A stretch of 64,000 nt of DNA, from the NCBI GenBank assembly GCA_020852255.1, contig JADZBD010000015.1, positions 1 to 64,000 of the forward strand, in the 5' to 3' direction. Origin of the DNA: Bacteroidia bacterium (GTDB lineage Bacteria; Bacteroidota; Bacteroidia; JADZBD01). The notes under the pieces were generated by a model. The model saw only the letters and a list, made by a program, of their open reading frames with translations, was not told where the DNA came from and searched no databases. This document shows, piece by piece, positions 17,263-23,482 of this stretch; positions within the stretch are counted from its first letter, which is position 1; every line of letters starts with the position of its first letter. A program made the translations under genes and the position numbers.

Positions 17263-18762
17263 TTATCTGAGAGCCACCGCGTTTTTCTTCTCGTGGCCTT
17301 GCTTGCTTTTTGTTCCCGAAAGTGATTTTTGTTTTTGTTCCTTGCCGGATGAAATGGCCTTGTATCCGAGAAAAAGAAGGCCAACTCCAGTTGCACCGAT
17401 CAGCGTAGGCTTGAGCCAGCTTTTGTTTTTGTCCCAGAAGCCTTCTTTTTCAGATGTATCCTGGCTGTTGCTGTCAGAGGAAGTTTTCTGATTGCTTTCC
17501 GGTGAGGAGGAATCGCTGCCGGAATCCACACTCATGGTGCTGATCTCATTTTTGTTCTGCTCGATCTCGGCAGTCAGGTTGGTGCTGTCGCTCTGTTTTT
17601 CAGCAGTCTCGTATTCTTTGGATTCGGGTGAATCTTTCTTCGGGAAAATGTTGCCTATGGATTTCAAAAGTCCGGCAATGACGGCCAGCGCACCGGAAGC
17701 GGCAGTAATCGAGGCTGCGGTAACAGGTTCTCCTAGTTCTCCCAGGGTTTCTTCATTTTCTCCCAGGAAAATGTCGTTTCCGAGCAGTTCAGGAAGTGGG
17801 GTAAGCTGGTTCACGTTACCCAAACCCTTTACGTCATGGTTCTTGTTGCCCTTGCCGGTGAGAATTGCAGCCTTCAGGTTTTCCGGCTTTCCGCCCGCAC
17901 CGAAGAAAATGCTCTCCAGTTTGGTCTTGACCGTTTTCAACTTTTGAAACTTCGCCATGTCAACACCACGCTTCTGGGCTTCCGCATCACTCAGGTAAGC
18001 ATACTTCAGGCGACTGGCCACATTCATCAGGTTCAGCTTCATCGCAGCCAGCACTCCGTTGCGAAGCAGAACGGTTGCCGGGTTTGCACGGTTCACCACA
18101 TGGGCAGCCTTTTTCACGAACTGTTTCAGCCCGCCCTTCTTTTCCTTTTTTGGCGCAAAACTTCCTGCTGATTTTTTCTTAAAGAGTTTTCCGAACTCTT
18201 CCGTTTCACCAAATCCGCTGAGGTACTGTAATTCCATTTTTGTGTCTTTTATTTCTGTATAGGGTTCTTCGTAGTTGTAATAATCCACCACACAATCCAG
18301 GGTGATATACCTGCCGCCTGCCTTGTGTACAATCGGATAGATGTGCTGGAAGTAATCCTTCTTGTAGCGGGCTATCCGTAGGGAGTGCGGGATTTTCAGG
18401 TTCGTCAGAATGCTGCTGATGAATACTGAGTAACAATCGCAGTCAACTCCCCGGTGGCGGTCGTGCCACGTTCGGGCTGGGGATCGTATCTGTTCCTTCC
18501 CTTCCTCATCTTTGTGGTAGCGAATGTGCCTGTACACAAAATCCCAGATATTCTTACAGGTTTCATTCTGATTCTTTCCGCGAAGCATATCGGCAACATC
18601 CCTGGTTTGTGCAAGCGTGTCGCGTACCACTTTGGGAATGAACTTCACTGTATCGGAAACCGTAGCTCCCTTCTTCACCGTTTCCTCCTTGAGGTCAGCC
18701 GGTGGGAACAGAGCGTTATACTGCGTCCCTGATTCGATACTTCTATGCGTTAGTGCTTCCAT
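17263..18762 (-). CDS. Transglutaminase-like cysteine protein with C-terminal membrane segments
   Basis: 499 residues. The N-terminal domain is transglutaminase-like: RGVDCDCYS (Cys108), FQHIYPIV (His140) and YITLDCVVD (Asp156) form a plausible Cys-His-Asp triad. A basic helical middle follows, then a hydrophobic Ala-rich segment (ASITAASGALAVIAGLLKSI), a Ser/Glu-rich linker and a final membrane helix (TLIGATGVGLLFLGYKAI). Such domains usually act as peptidases or peptide hydrolases. The start overlaps the previous stop (TAATG). It may be a virion protease or entry enzyme; it is not a portal by any visible feature. Confidence 0.75.
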   Translation of the reverse strand: MEALTHRSIESGTQYNALFPPADLKEETVKKGATVSDTVKFIPKVVRDTLAQTRDVADMLRGKNQNETCKNIWDFVYRHIRYHKDEEGKEQIRSPARTWHDRHRGVDCDCYSVFISSILTNLKIPHSLRIARYKKDYFQHIYPIVHKAGGRYITLDCVVDYYNYEEPYTEIKDTKMELQYLSGFGETEEFGKLFKKKSAGSFAPKKEKKGGLKQFVKKAAHVVNRANPATVLLRNGVLAAMKLNLMNVASRLKYAYLSDAEAQKRGVDMAKFQKLKTVKTKLESIFFGAGGKPENLKAAILTGKGNKNHDVKGLGNVNQLTPLPELLGNDIFLGENEETLGELGEPVTAASITAASGALAVIAGLLKSIGNIFPKKDSPESKEYETAEKQSDSTNLTAEIEQNKNEISTMSVDSGSDSSSPESNQKTSSDSNSQDTSEKEGFWDKNKSWLKPTLIGATGVGLLFLGYKAISSGKEQKQKSLSGTKSKQGHEKKNAVALR

Positions 18763-19241
18763 TACTTTTTGAGCGTTGCTTCTTCCGTTTTTTCGTAAGG
18801 CAGTTTTTTCCAGCCCAGGTCAATCGTTGAAATCGTTTTGGTCGTGAGCTTGATGGATTCGCCTGCCAGTAGGGACTTAATCATGCCCGCGCTTATCGAA
18901 AAGATGTTGCGGGGCGGTATCGTAATCATGATCTTTTCCGCAACCGCTTCACCGTAGGCCGGGATTTCAATATCCTTGTTCACTACCTGAGAGCTGCCTA
19001 CCGTTGCATCTTTGTAGATGAGCTTGATGAAAGGAAACTTGATCTTGAATTTTGTCGCAGTCGGGTTTTTGAGCTGCACGTCCACACGAAGCACCAGGCC
19101 GCTCAGATCGAGCTTGAAGATGTTCACCGTCACTACGGATTCCAGTTCCACACCTGTTCGTTTCAGACGGAACAGATAGGTTGCCCCCGCAATGATTCCT
19201 CCACCAATGGCAGAGCCGACAATGATTTTCTTCAAGTTCAT
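18762..19241 (-). CDS. LEA14-like (LEA type 2) protein with N-terminal membrane anchor
   Basis: 159 residues: a Gly-rich membrane helix (IIVGSAIGGGIIAGATYLF), then an immunoglobulin-like beta domain with the LEA14/WHy pattern (LSGLVLRVDVQLKNPTATKF, then PFIKLIYKD and IPAYGEA). LEA14 domains bind surfaces and stabilise other proteins; a catalytic role is unlikely. It is the second gene of the late operon, coupled to the 66-residue gene by ATGA. A virion membrane protein or adaptor is possible. Confidence 0.6.
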   Translation of the reverse strand: MNLKKIIVGSAIGGGIIAGATYLFRLKRTGVELESVVTVNIFKLDLSGLVLRVDVQLKNPTATKFKIKFPFIKLIYKDATVGSSQVVNKDIEIPAYGEAVAEKIMITIPPRNIFSISAGMIKSLLAGESIKLTTKTISTIDLGWKKLPYEKTEEATLKK

Positions 19242-19438
19242 TTTCCCTTCTTGTTTTTAATTCTTTCGCTCAGGTAATCGCTTGCAATTTTGAACACCAG
19301 CCAGATTGAGCCACCAATAGCGGCCTTCACCGCGTATTCAGCCAGGCCGGAAGCATCCAGGTTGGCAAACAGGATGGCTCCGGTTAAAAAGAAGTTGGAG
19401 CTTCCATCGTTGTGTGTTGTTGTGTGTCTTGGTTCCAT
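19238..19438 (-). CDS. Small membrane protein, first gene of the late operon
   Basis: 66 residues. A hydrophilic His/Thr-rich N-terminus, a hydrophobic stretch (FFLTGAILFANLDASG) and a second one (AAIGGSIWLVFKIASDYL) are followed by a basic tail. It resembles holins or small virion membrane proteins. It lies directly downstream (minus strand) of the 20-bp repeat array, so its promoter is probably inside or next to that array. Confidence 0.5.
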   Translation of the reverse strand: MEPRHTTTHNDGSSNFFLTGAILFANLDASGLAEYAVKAAIGGSIWLVFKIASDYLSERIKNKKGK

Positions 19439-19483
19439 TTTTATCAGCTTTACAAGGCAAAAATGTGACGGTATTTTAACTTC

Positions 19484-19560
19484 ATTTCCAGTTCGCGTAT
19501 GTTCATGTCAGTTCGTGAAAAACATTTCCATATCACGTAGAACATTTCCAGTTTGTGTTA
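19484..19560. repeat. Array of four 20-bp repeats in front of the late operon
   Basis: Four units start at 19484, 19504, 19524 and 19544, an exact 20-bp period (two helical turns). The plus-strand consensus is ATTTCCAGTTCGTGTA plus four bases; the second unit is divergent (CATGTCAGTTCGTGAA). The same family occurs at 20337-20412, and both arrays contain the identical 17-mer GTTCATGTCAGTTCGTG. Position just upstream of a leftward operon suggests regulator binding sites; no standard -7 box was seen nearby. Confidence 0.8.
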
Positions 19561-19797
19561 CCGTTTTTCATCCTTGTTGGGGTCCATTGTATGTGGAAAG
19601 CAGAGGTTCTGAAAGATGACCTTCACCTGCGGAATGGTATAAAAGCGGCCTTTCTTTTCACCCACTTCATTTTTAAATTCGTTGATCCACTTTTTTAATG
19701 TCCTGTTGCAGACCCCGTAGATTTTCGCAAGCTCCGTAAGCGTGTAAGGCTTTACTGGAACCTGCATTTTTGCTTCTTCGTTGTTATTCTTTTCCAT
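19558..19797 (-). CDS. Small helix-turn-helix DNA-binding protein (paralogue of the one at 21.5 kb)
   Basis: 79 residues. KPYTLTELAKIYGVCNRTLK and WINEF form a helix-turn-helix like those of small MerR/excisionase-type proteins in Bacteroidota elements. GRFYTIPQVKVIF recurs as GKYYTLNQVRLII in the protein at 21450-21656, showing paralogy. It probably binds the control-region repeats; this is inferred from position next to the array. Confidence 0.7.
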   Translation of the reverse strand: MEKNNNEEAKMQVPVKPYTLTELAKIYGVCNRTLKKWINEFKNEVGEKKGRFYTIPQVKVIFQNLCFPHTMDPNKDEKR

Positions 19798-19809
19798 GTA
19801 TAGTTGTTT

Positions 19810-20247
19810 TTAAGCGCAGAAGTGAAAGTGATTGAGTATCGGGTTGAGATTTTCTTCGCAGCTCTGGCAGAACCTCGCCTGTTTCCGTCTTTCGAGGTTT
19901 CGGAGATACCATGCCTTCGTTCCGGAAAAGCCTTTGGGATTGTCCTTATGCAGCCAGATGCAGGGATGAGGGATGTAGCGGTGAGCAAAGCGGCTCACGT
20001 ATTCCTTCGCCAGCAGGATTCTTTCGCAGTAAGCTGTAAAATGCTTATGGGCTGTGGCGGTGAATTCCTCGGCAGGAATTTCTTCATAGTATTCCCGGAT
20101 AAAGAGTTTTGAAAGTTCTACTTCTGCTTTTCTGAAAGGATAACCACCCCACAGTATGCTGTGCGCGAAATCCCAGGTGGCATTCGTGAGAAGTTGGATC
20201 GCTGCCGGATGCACACGCATTTTTGAATTGTTCTTAATTGTTCTCAT
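19810..20247 (-). CDS. Unknown protein with C-terminal Cys pair
   Basis: 145 residues from the ATG at 20247. The longer frame to 20481 would put repeat array B inside the gene, so the short start is preferred. No family was recognised. The protein is rich in aromatic residues and His (FAHRYIPHPCIWLHKDNPKG) and ends with ARFCQSCEENLNPILNHFHF, where the CxxC and His could form a zinc site. It sits downstream of the repeat cluster and may be an early regulator or replication protein. Confidence 0.5.
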   Translation of the reverse strand: MRTIKNNSKMRVHPAAIQLLTNATWDFAHSILWGGYPFRKAEVELSKLFIREYYEEIPAEEFTATAHKHFTAYCERILLAKEYVSRFAHRYIPHPCIWLHKDNPKGFSGTKAWYLRNLERRKQARFCQSCEENLNPILNHFHFCA

Positions 20248-20296
20248 ATTGTCTGTATTGTTTTCTGATTGTTCAGTATTTGTTCCGTAATTGTTC
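20227..20296. repeat. Seven ATTGTTC repeats at about 10.5-bp spacing
   Basis: Copies of ATTGTTC (two degenerate, one ATTTGTTC) start at 20227, 20237, 20248, 20257, 20268, 20278 and 20290, close to one helical turn apart. The array covers the start codon of the 145-residue gene and its leader. Such phasing places all copies on one face of the DNA. Confidence 0.65.
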
Positions 20297-20336
20297 GGTG
20301 ATCTGTACCGCGAAAATGGGGTGGCATTTTGACCAC

Positions 20337-20412
20337 GATTCCAGTTCATGTCAGTTCGTGCAGGTTGACGCAGAACATTTCCTGTTCGCGTAAAACATTT
20401 CCAGTTCGTGTA
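20337..20412. repeat. Second array of the 20-bp repeat family
   Basis: AGTTCGTG-type cores lie at 20343, 20363 (degenerate), 20383 and 20403, a 20-bp period, with an extra core at 20353. The two right-hand units match the ATTTCCAGTTCGTGTA consensus best. It shares a 17-bp identical stretch with the 19.5-kb array, so one protein probably binds both places. Confidence 0.75.
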
Positions 20413-20550
20413 AGTGATTTTTGATTTTCCTGTGTTTCTCATTGGTAAAATGATTGACAGGCCAAAGGTCTGGCAGCGCAATGGGACGCTTGCCGGAAAG
20501 AGGAAGGAAGGGTATAGAAGTGTGTACTGAGGTAGATTGTAGCCTCAGAC

Positions 20551-20660
20551 TGTACTGAAATGTATCAGATGGTATTTTGGGGTACTAAACTGTACCTAAC
20601 CGCACAGCATTGCATGGAACTGCACGGCTCTGCATAGGATTGCATGGAATTGCAAGGAAT
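20551..20660. repeat. Eleven-unit array with an exact 10-bp period
   Basis: From 20551 to 20660 the sequence divides into eleven 10-bp units, mostly starting TGYA (for example TGTACTGAAA at 20551 and TGCATGGAAT at 20641). The first five units are TGTAC-like, the last six TGCATGGAA-like. A 10-bp period is not a multiple of three, so this is not protein repeat coding. It ends at the stop codon of the HNH gene. Candidate replication origin, curved DNA or cooperative operator. Confidence 0.8.
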
Positions 20661-21022
20661 TATTGGTTCTCCAATCTTTTCTTCCAGATGGCGGAGAAAC
20701 TTTTGCCAACCTCAAGAAATTCATCGTGAGAAAAGGTATCGGTTTTGGCGTTATTGCACCAATAACAGGAGAGAACAATATTGCTTAGATCGTTATAGGG
20801 TAATTCAGATTGCTTTCTGTCAAATTCAAGCCTGCGACCTCTGGTATCAATTCGTTTTGTAAAGAGAAGCTGTTTGTCCAGGAGAAATTTGATCTCGTCT
20901 TCGGTAATACCACAATAGCAGCATTTTTTCTCTATGGAATCATACCACTTCTTAAATTCTTCATACGGAGCTTCAATTTTCTTGCTCCGCCAGATAGCTA
21001 TTAGCCGCTTTTCGTCCAGCAT
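20660..21022 (-). CDS. HNH-family endonuclease
   Basis: 120 residues. The CYCG and CYWCN pairs give a four-Cys zinc site around a beta-beta-alpha core, with LEFDRK and SNIVLSCYWCNNAKTD typical of HNH nucleases; the downstream helix starts TFSHDEFLEVG. It is a short free-standing nuclease of the kind phages carry, perhaps for genome processing or as a homing enzyme. The stop codon abuts the 10-bp repeat array. Confidence 0.8.
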   Translation of the reverse strand: MLDEKRLIAIWRSKKIEAPYEEFKKWYDSIEKKCCYCGITEDEIKFLLDKQLLFTKRIDTRGRRLEFDRKQSELPYNDLSNIVLSCYWCNNAKTDTFSHDEFLEVGKSFSAIWKKRLENQ

Positions 21023-21023
21023 A

Positions 21024-21422
21024 TCAGGTTAGCTTACTTATCTCCCAAATAAAATAATTGCAGCTATTCTTCAGGTATTGATCCTTTAGCTCAATGTAGT
21101 CCGCTTCCAGCTTCTCCGAAATATCTTTCCAGAAAAGAATGAATACTTTCCTTTCTTCGCCCTGCAAGTCGGAATTATACTGGATCAGCTTCTTTGAAAA
21201 GGATTCCATCTTCCGGGTGAGGTTATCGTAGCGCACGTTGTCAGTCCGTTCAAAATAGGATTGAAACATCCTATGAAAAGATGGCCCGGCCTTTATTAAA
21301 TGTTCTTTTAAGTTCGTCAATGATTCTGCGGGCAATGAAACCCGGAGATCCGTGTACAGAAATTCATTGACCATTAAATTGAAGTCAGCAGGTGTATAAT
21401 CCTCCCTGATAATTTTCGCCAT
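21024..21422 (-). CDS. Unknown helical protein
   Basis: 132 residues from the ATG at 21422; the longer frame uses TTG. It is mostly helical and soluble (EDYTPADFNLMVNEFLYTDL at the start, LEADYIELKDQYLK near the end). No domain was recognised. It lies between the HNH gene (1 bp after its stop) and the small HTH gene, in the early leftward transcript. Confidence 0.5.
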   Translation of the reverse strand: MAKIIREDYTPADFNLMVNEFLYTDLRVSLPAESLTNLKEHLIKAGPSFHRMFQSYFERTDNVRYDNLTRKMESFSKKLIQYNSDLQGEERKVFILFWKDISEKLEADYIELKDQYLKNSCNYFIWEISKLT

Positions 21423-21449
21423 AATTATTTTTCTTTTTCTGTTCTGCAA

Positions 21450-21656
21450 TTATTCACCAACTGTACCAGGCAGGCCGATCAGTTTTATAATTAGTCTCAC
21501 TTGATTCAGCGTGTAATACTTTCCCGTTTTAGGGCCTACCTGTGGTTCAATTTTTTTGAGCCAGGTATAGAAACAGCGGGGACTTATTCCGTAAATGATC
21601 GCCAGTTCTTTCTTCGTGTAGGGCTTAATTTCTAACAATTTGTTTTTACTCTCCAT
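21450..21656 (-). CDS. Small helix-turn-helix DNA-binding protein
   Basis: 68 residues, paralogous to the 79-residue protein at 19558-19797 over nearly its whole length (PYTKKELAIIYGISPRCFYT). It is likely an excisionase-like or transcription factor. It is the first gene after the repressor-type gene in the leftward direction, the expected place for an early regulator. Confidence 0.7.
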   Translation of the reverse strand: MESKNKLLEIKPYTKKELAIIYGISPRCFYTWLKKIEPQVGPKTGKYYTLNQVRLIIKLIGLPGTVGE

Positions 21657-21686
21657 GACTAAATGGTATTTGTGGAACTTACATAT

Positions 21687-22733
21687 TTACTCAGCGTATT
21701 TGGCCATAAACTCCTCCAGTTCCAGATGCAACGATGCTGCCAGCTCTTTGGAAGTGAATTTATGGACGTTCTTGTATTTAGTAATCAGGTCGCGCATCAA
21801 AATGGATTTCTCTTTCGGAAAATCCAACTCGATGGGTTCGCGCCTGCGTATTTTTAATTGGTTGAATTGCGAAAGCAGGTATTTCTTTTGGTTCTCAGTA
21901 AAAAAACCCAGGTCGGCAGCACGGTACAGGAGCGAGATCATGGAAACCTTCCATTTGCGCTTCAGTTCTCCGAGCAAGGGAATGGTAACGCCTTTTTCAA
22001 ATTCCTTTCGCATTTCGTTTTCGGGCATCAAAAGGCCTGCTGCGAATAGGTTTGCCTCGTGCGAAATGTCCCGGTCATGTGATGGAAGCGTATGGCCGTG
22101 CATGACCAGGTGGCCCAACTGATAAGCCAGGCTGAACCGCTGCCTGTCGGCAAGGTGCAGTTTGTTCACTACAATGATCGGATGCTTGTCTTTGGTAAGA
22201 ATCGTACGGCTATCCACACGCTCAGTTCCGAAATCGAAAGAAATAACAATGATCCCATTGGCCTCCAGCAGTTCTGTAAGGTTGGTGATAGGGCCTTTCG
22301 GCATCTTCCAGGCTTTTCGCAATTGCATCGCTACCTGTTCTTCGGAGCCGACCTTTTTCAAGTCTAAATCAGGGATATTGGGAACCGGGAGCTTGATCTT
22401 ATGGCTGATGATTTCAGTATTGAGCCTGTAAATGTTGAGTTGAGCCTCCAAAGGCATCAGAACCTTTGCCGAAACGTGATCCCGTTTGCGGTAATTCAGG
22501 CTCATCGGCAGGTAGGCTTCTCCTTCCTGGTAAAAGAATTCCCTGGGATATTTGAGCAGCTTGCTCATCCGCTCCAGGGTAGGCTCAGGCATTGATTTAT
22601 TATCCGTCTCGATCTTGCAAATAAAGCCCGGAGAAGTGTTTAGCTTCTCAGCCAATTCCTTCTGCGACATAGCCCTGGATTCCCGCGCCAGGACGACCAT
22701 TTTAGGGTTAATCTGTATTTCGGTAGCAACCAT
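21687..22733 (-). CDS. XRE repressor fused to a degenerate ImmA/IrrE peptidase domain
   Basis: 348 residues. The N-terminal XRE helix-turn-helix (MSQKELAEKLNTSPGFICKI) is followed by an ImmA/IrrE-like domain. The usual zinc motif HExxH reads YQLGH (204-208), so the first zinc His and the catalytic Glu are replaced, while the downstream EANLFAAGLLMP element is kept. Family members usually sense damage and control mobile-element genes by cleaving a repressor; this copy is probably peptidase-dead and acts as a regulator. It reads divergently from the XRE gene at 22937. Confidence 0.8.
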   Translation of the reverse strand: MVATEIQINPKMVVLARESRAMSQKELAEKLNTSPGFICKIETDNKSMPEPTLERMSKLLKYPREFFYQEGEAYLPMSLNYRKRDHVSAKVLMPLEAQLNIYRLNTEIISHKIKLPVPNIPDLDLKKVGSEEQVAMQLRKAWKMPKGPITNLTELLEANGIIVISFDFGTERVDSRTILTKDKHPIIVVNKLHLADRQRFSLAYQLGHLVMHGHTLPSHDRDISHEANLFAAGLLMPENEMRKEFEKGVTIPLLGELKRKWKVSMISLLYRAADLGFFTENQKKYLLSQFNQLKIRRREPIELDFPKEKSILMRDLITKYKNVHKFTSKELAASLHLELEEFMAKYAE

Positions 22734-22875
22734 AATTGGTGTGAATCATTTATGCGGCAAAAGAATGTATATTTTCTGAATTGACCAAATAATTGACCTA
22801 TTTAATTTTATTAAAATTGATTTATGCCTGATTATGAGCATTTTAAAATTGTTGATAAATAGCACATCCTGATTA

Positions 22876-22919
22876 TTGGAAATAATTTCGGTTTCTATAC
22901 TTTTGACACGAATTGTCAA
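22876..22919 (+). promoter_or_regulatory. Bacteroidota-type promoter with overlapping palindromic operator
   Basis: TTG (22876-22878) and TACTTTTG (22898-22905) are 19 bp apart, matching the TTTG/TAnnTTTG promoter class. The perfect inverted repeat TTGACAcgaatTGTCAA (22903-22919) overlaps the -7 box and start site, ideal for repression. It serves the XRE gene that begins at 22937. The XRE protein itself is the obvious candidate ligand (autoregulation). Confidence 0.65.
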
Positions 22920-22936
22920 GATAATCCTATTCAAAC

Positions 22937-23242
22937 ATGAAAAGTCTCGGTGAGCAGATCAGGGAGCTACGCGAATCCCAGGATATACCTTTACGCATTG
23001 TATCCGCTTTTCTGGATGTTGACCCGGCCATCCTGAGCAAGATCGAACGCGGGCAACGCAGGGCCACAAAGGAGCAGGTTATAAAACTTGCCGGTTATTT
23101 TAAGGTAGATGAAGACGATCTTGTTGTTGCCTGGCTATCCGACAAAATCGTGTATGAAGTGGAAGACGAGGAACAGGCAATAAAAGCCCTGCACGTAGCC
23201 GAGGAAAAAGTTAAATACAAATCAAGATTAATAAAGAAATAA
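22937..23242 (+). CDS. XRE-family transcription regulator
   Basis: 101 residues. An XRE helix-turn-helix covers residues 5-60 (LGEQIRELRESQDIPLRIV, ILSKIERGQRRATKEQVIKL) with a charged helical tail. This type often precedes restriction or defence operons in Bacteroidota and acts like a controller protein. It lies 57 bp before the ABC-3C cassette and has its own promoter with palindrome. It may repress itself and delay defence gene expression. Confidence 0.85.
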   Translation: MKSLGEQIRELRESQDIPLRIVSAFLDVDPAILSKIERGQRRATKEQVIKLAGYFKVDEDDLVVAWLSDKIVYEVEDEEQAIKALHVAEEKVKYKSRLIKK

Positions 23243-23249
23243 TCCCAGT

Positions 23250-23280
23250 ACTACGATTCAAAGAAAAAACTACGAATCAA
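23250..23280 (+). promoter_or_regulatory. Direct repeat before the ABC-3C cassette
   Basis: Two copies of ACTACGAWTCAA (23250-23261 and 23269-23280) lie 19 bp apart in the short gap before the 60-residue gene. They could be operator half-sites, but no test is possible from sequence alone. Confidence 0.3.
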
Positions 23281-23299
23281 TTCATGTAAAACCCACATC

Positions 23300-23482
23300 A
23301 TGAGTACAACCGCGCAAATAATTCTGGCAATAATAGGCCTTTTGACTGTCCTTGCAGGAGGAGCATTAATCTCAAAAAAAATATCGAAGAAAAGAAACAC
23401 AAAATCGTTTCAATCGAACATTAAAATGAGTGGAACAGGAAATAAAGTTATTGGAGGTGATGATAATTCCGCGAACAAATGA
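23300..23482 (+). CDS. Small membrane protein with C-terminal GNKVIGGDDNS motif
   Basis: 60 residues: one membrane helix (AQIILAIIGLLTVLAGGALI), a basic hinge (SKKISKKRNTK), and a tail ending GTGNKVIGGDDNSANK. The same motif opens the next protein. The stop overlaps the next start (ATGA). It is a plausible membrane effector of the ABC-3C system, recruited through the shared motif; effector function is inference. A 17-bp DNA repeat at 23453 and 23539 encodes the shared core. Confidence 0.65.
   Translation: MSTTAQIILAIIGLLTVLAGGALISKKISKKRNTKSFQSNIKMSGTGNKVIGGDDNSANK

Larger units (their letters stand above)
1..22733. mobile_element. Putative temperate tailless virus (prophage-like element), left end outside the window
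   Basis: Nearly all genes read leftward and are packed with ATGA/TGATG overlaps. They include a large serine recombinase at the left edge, a repressor-type XRE/peptidase gene at the right end, a lysis cassette, small membrane-anchored proteins and beta-rich candidate capsid proteins. No terminase, portal, sheath, tube or tape-measure gene is visible, and no conjugation gene either. The right boundary is uncertain. It could lie near 22.75 kb, or the rightward defence island up to about 31.76 kb may be cargo. No att direct repeat could be identified because the left end is missing. That it is viral is an inference from gene content. Confidence 0.7.

Noticed and set aside
20551-20660. CRISPR array
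   Set aside because: Repeats are 10 bp without spacers and no cas gene is near.
1-22733. Tailed phage or gene transfer agent
   Set aside because: No portal, terminase, tail tube, tape measure or baseplate gene among the visible genes; only the small part beyond the left edge is unseen.
1-22733. Integrative conjugative element
   Set aside because: No relaxase, coupling protein or mating-pore gene; RadC-helicase fusion alone is not enough.
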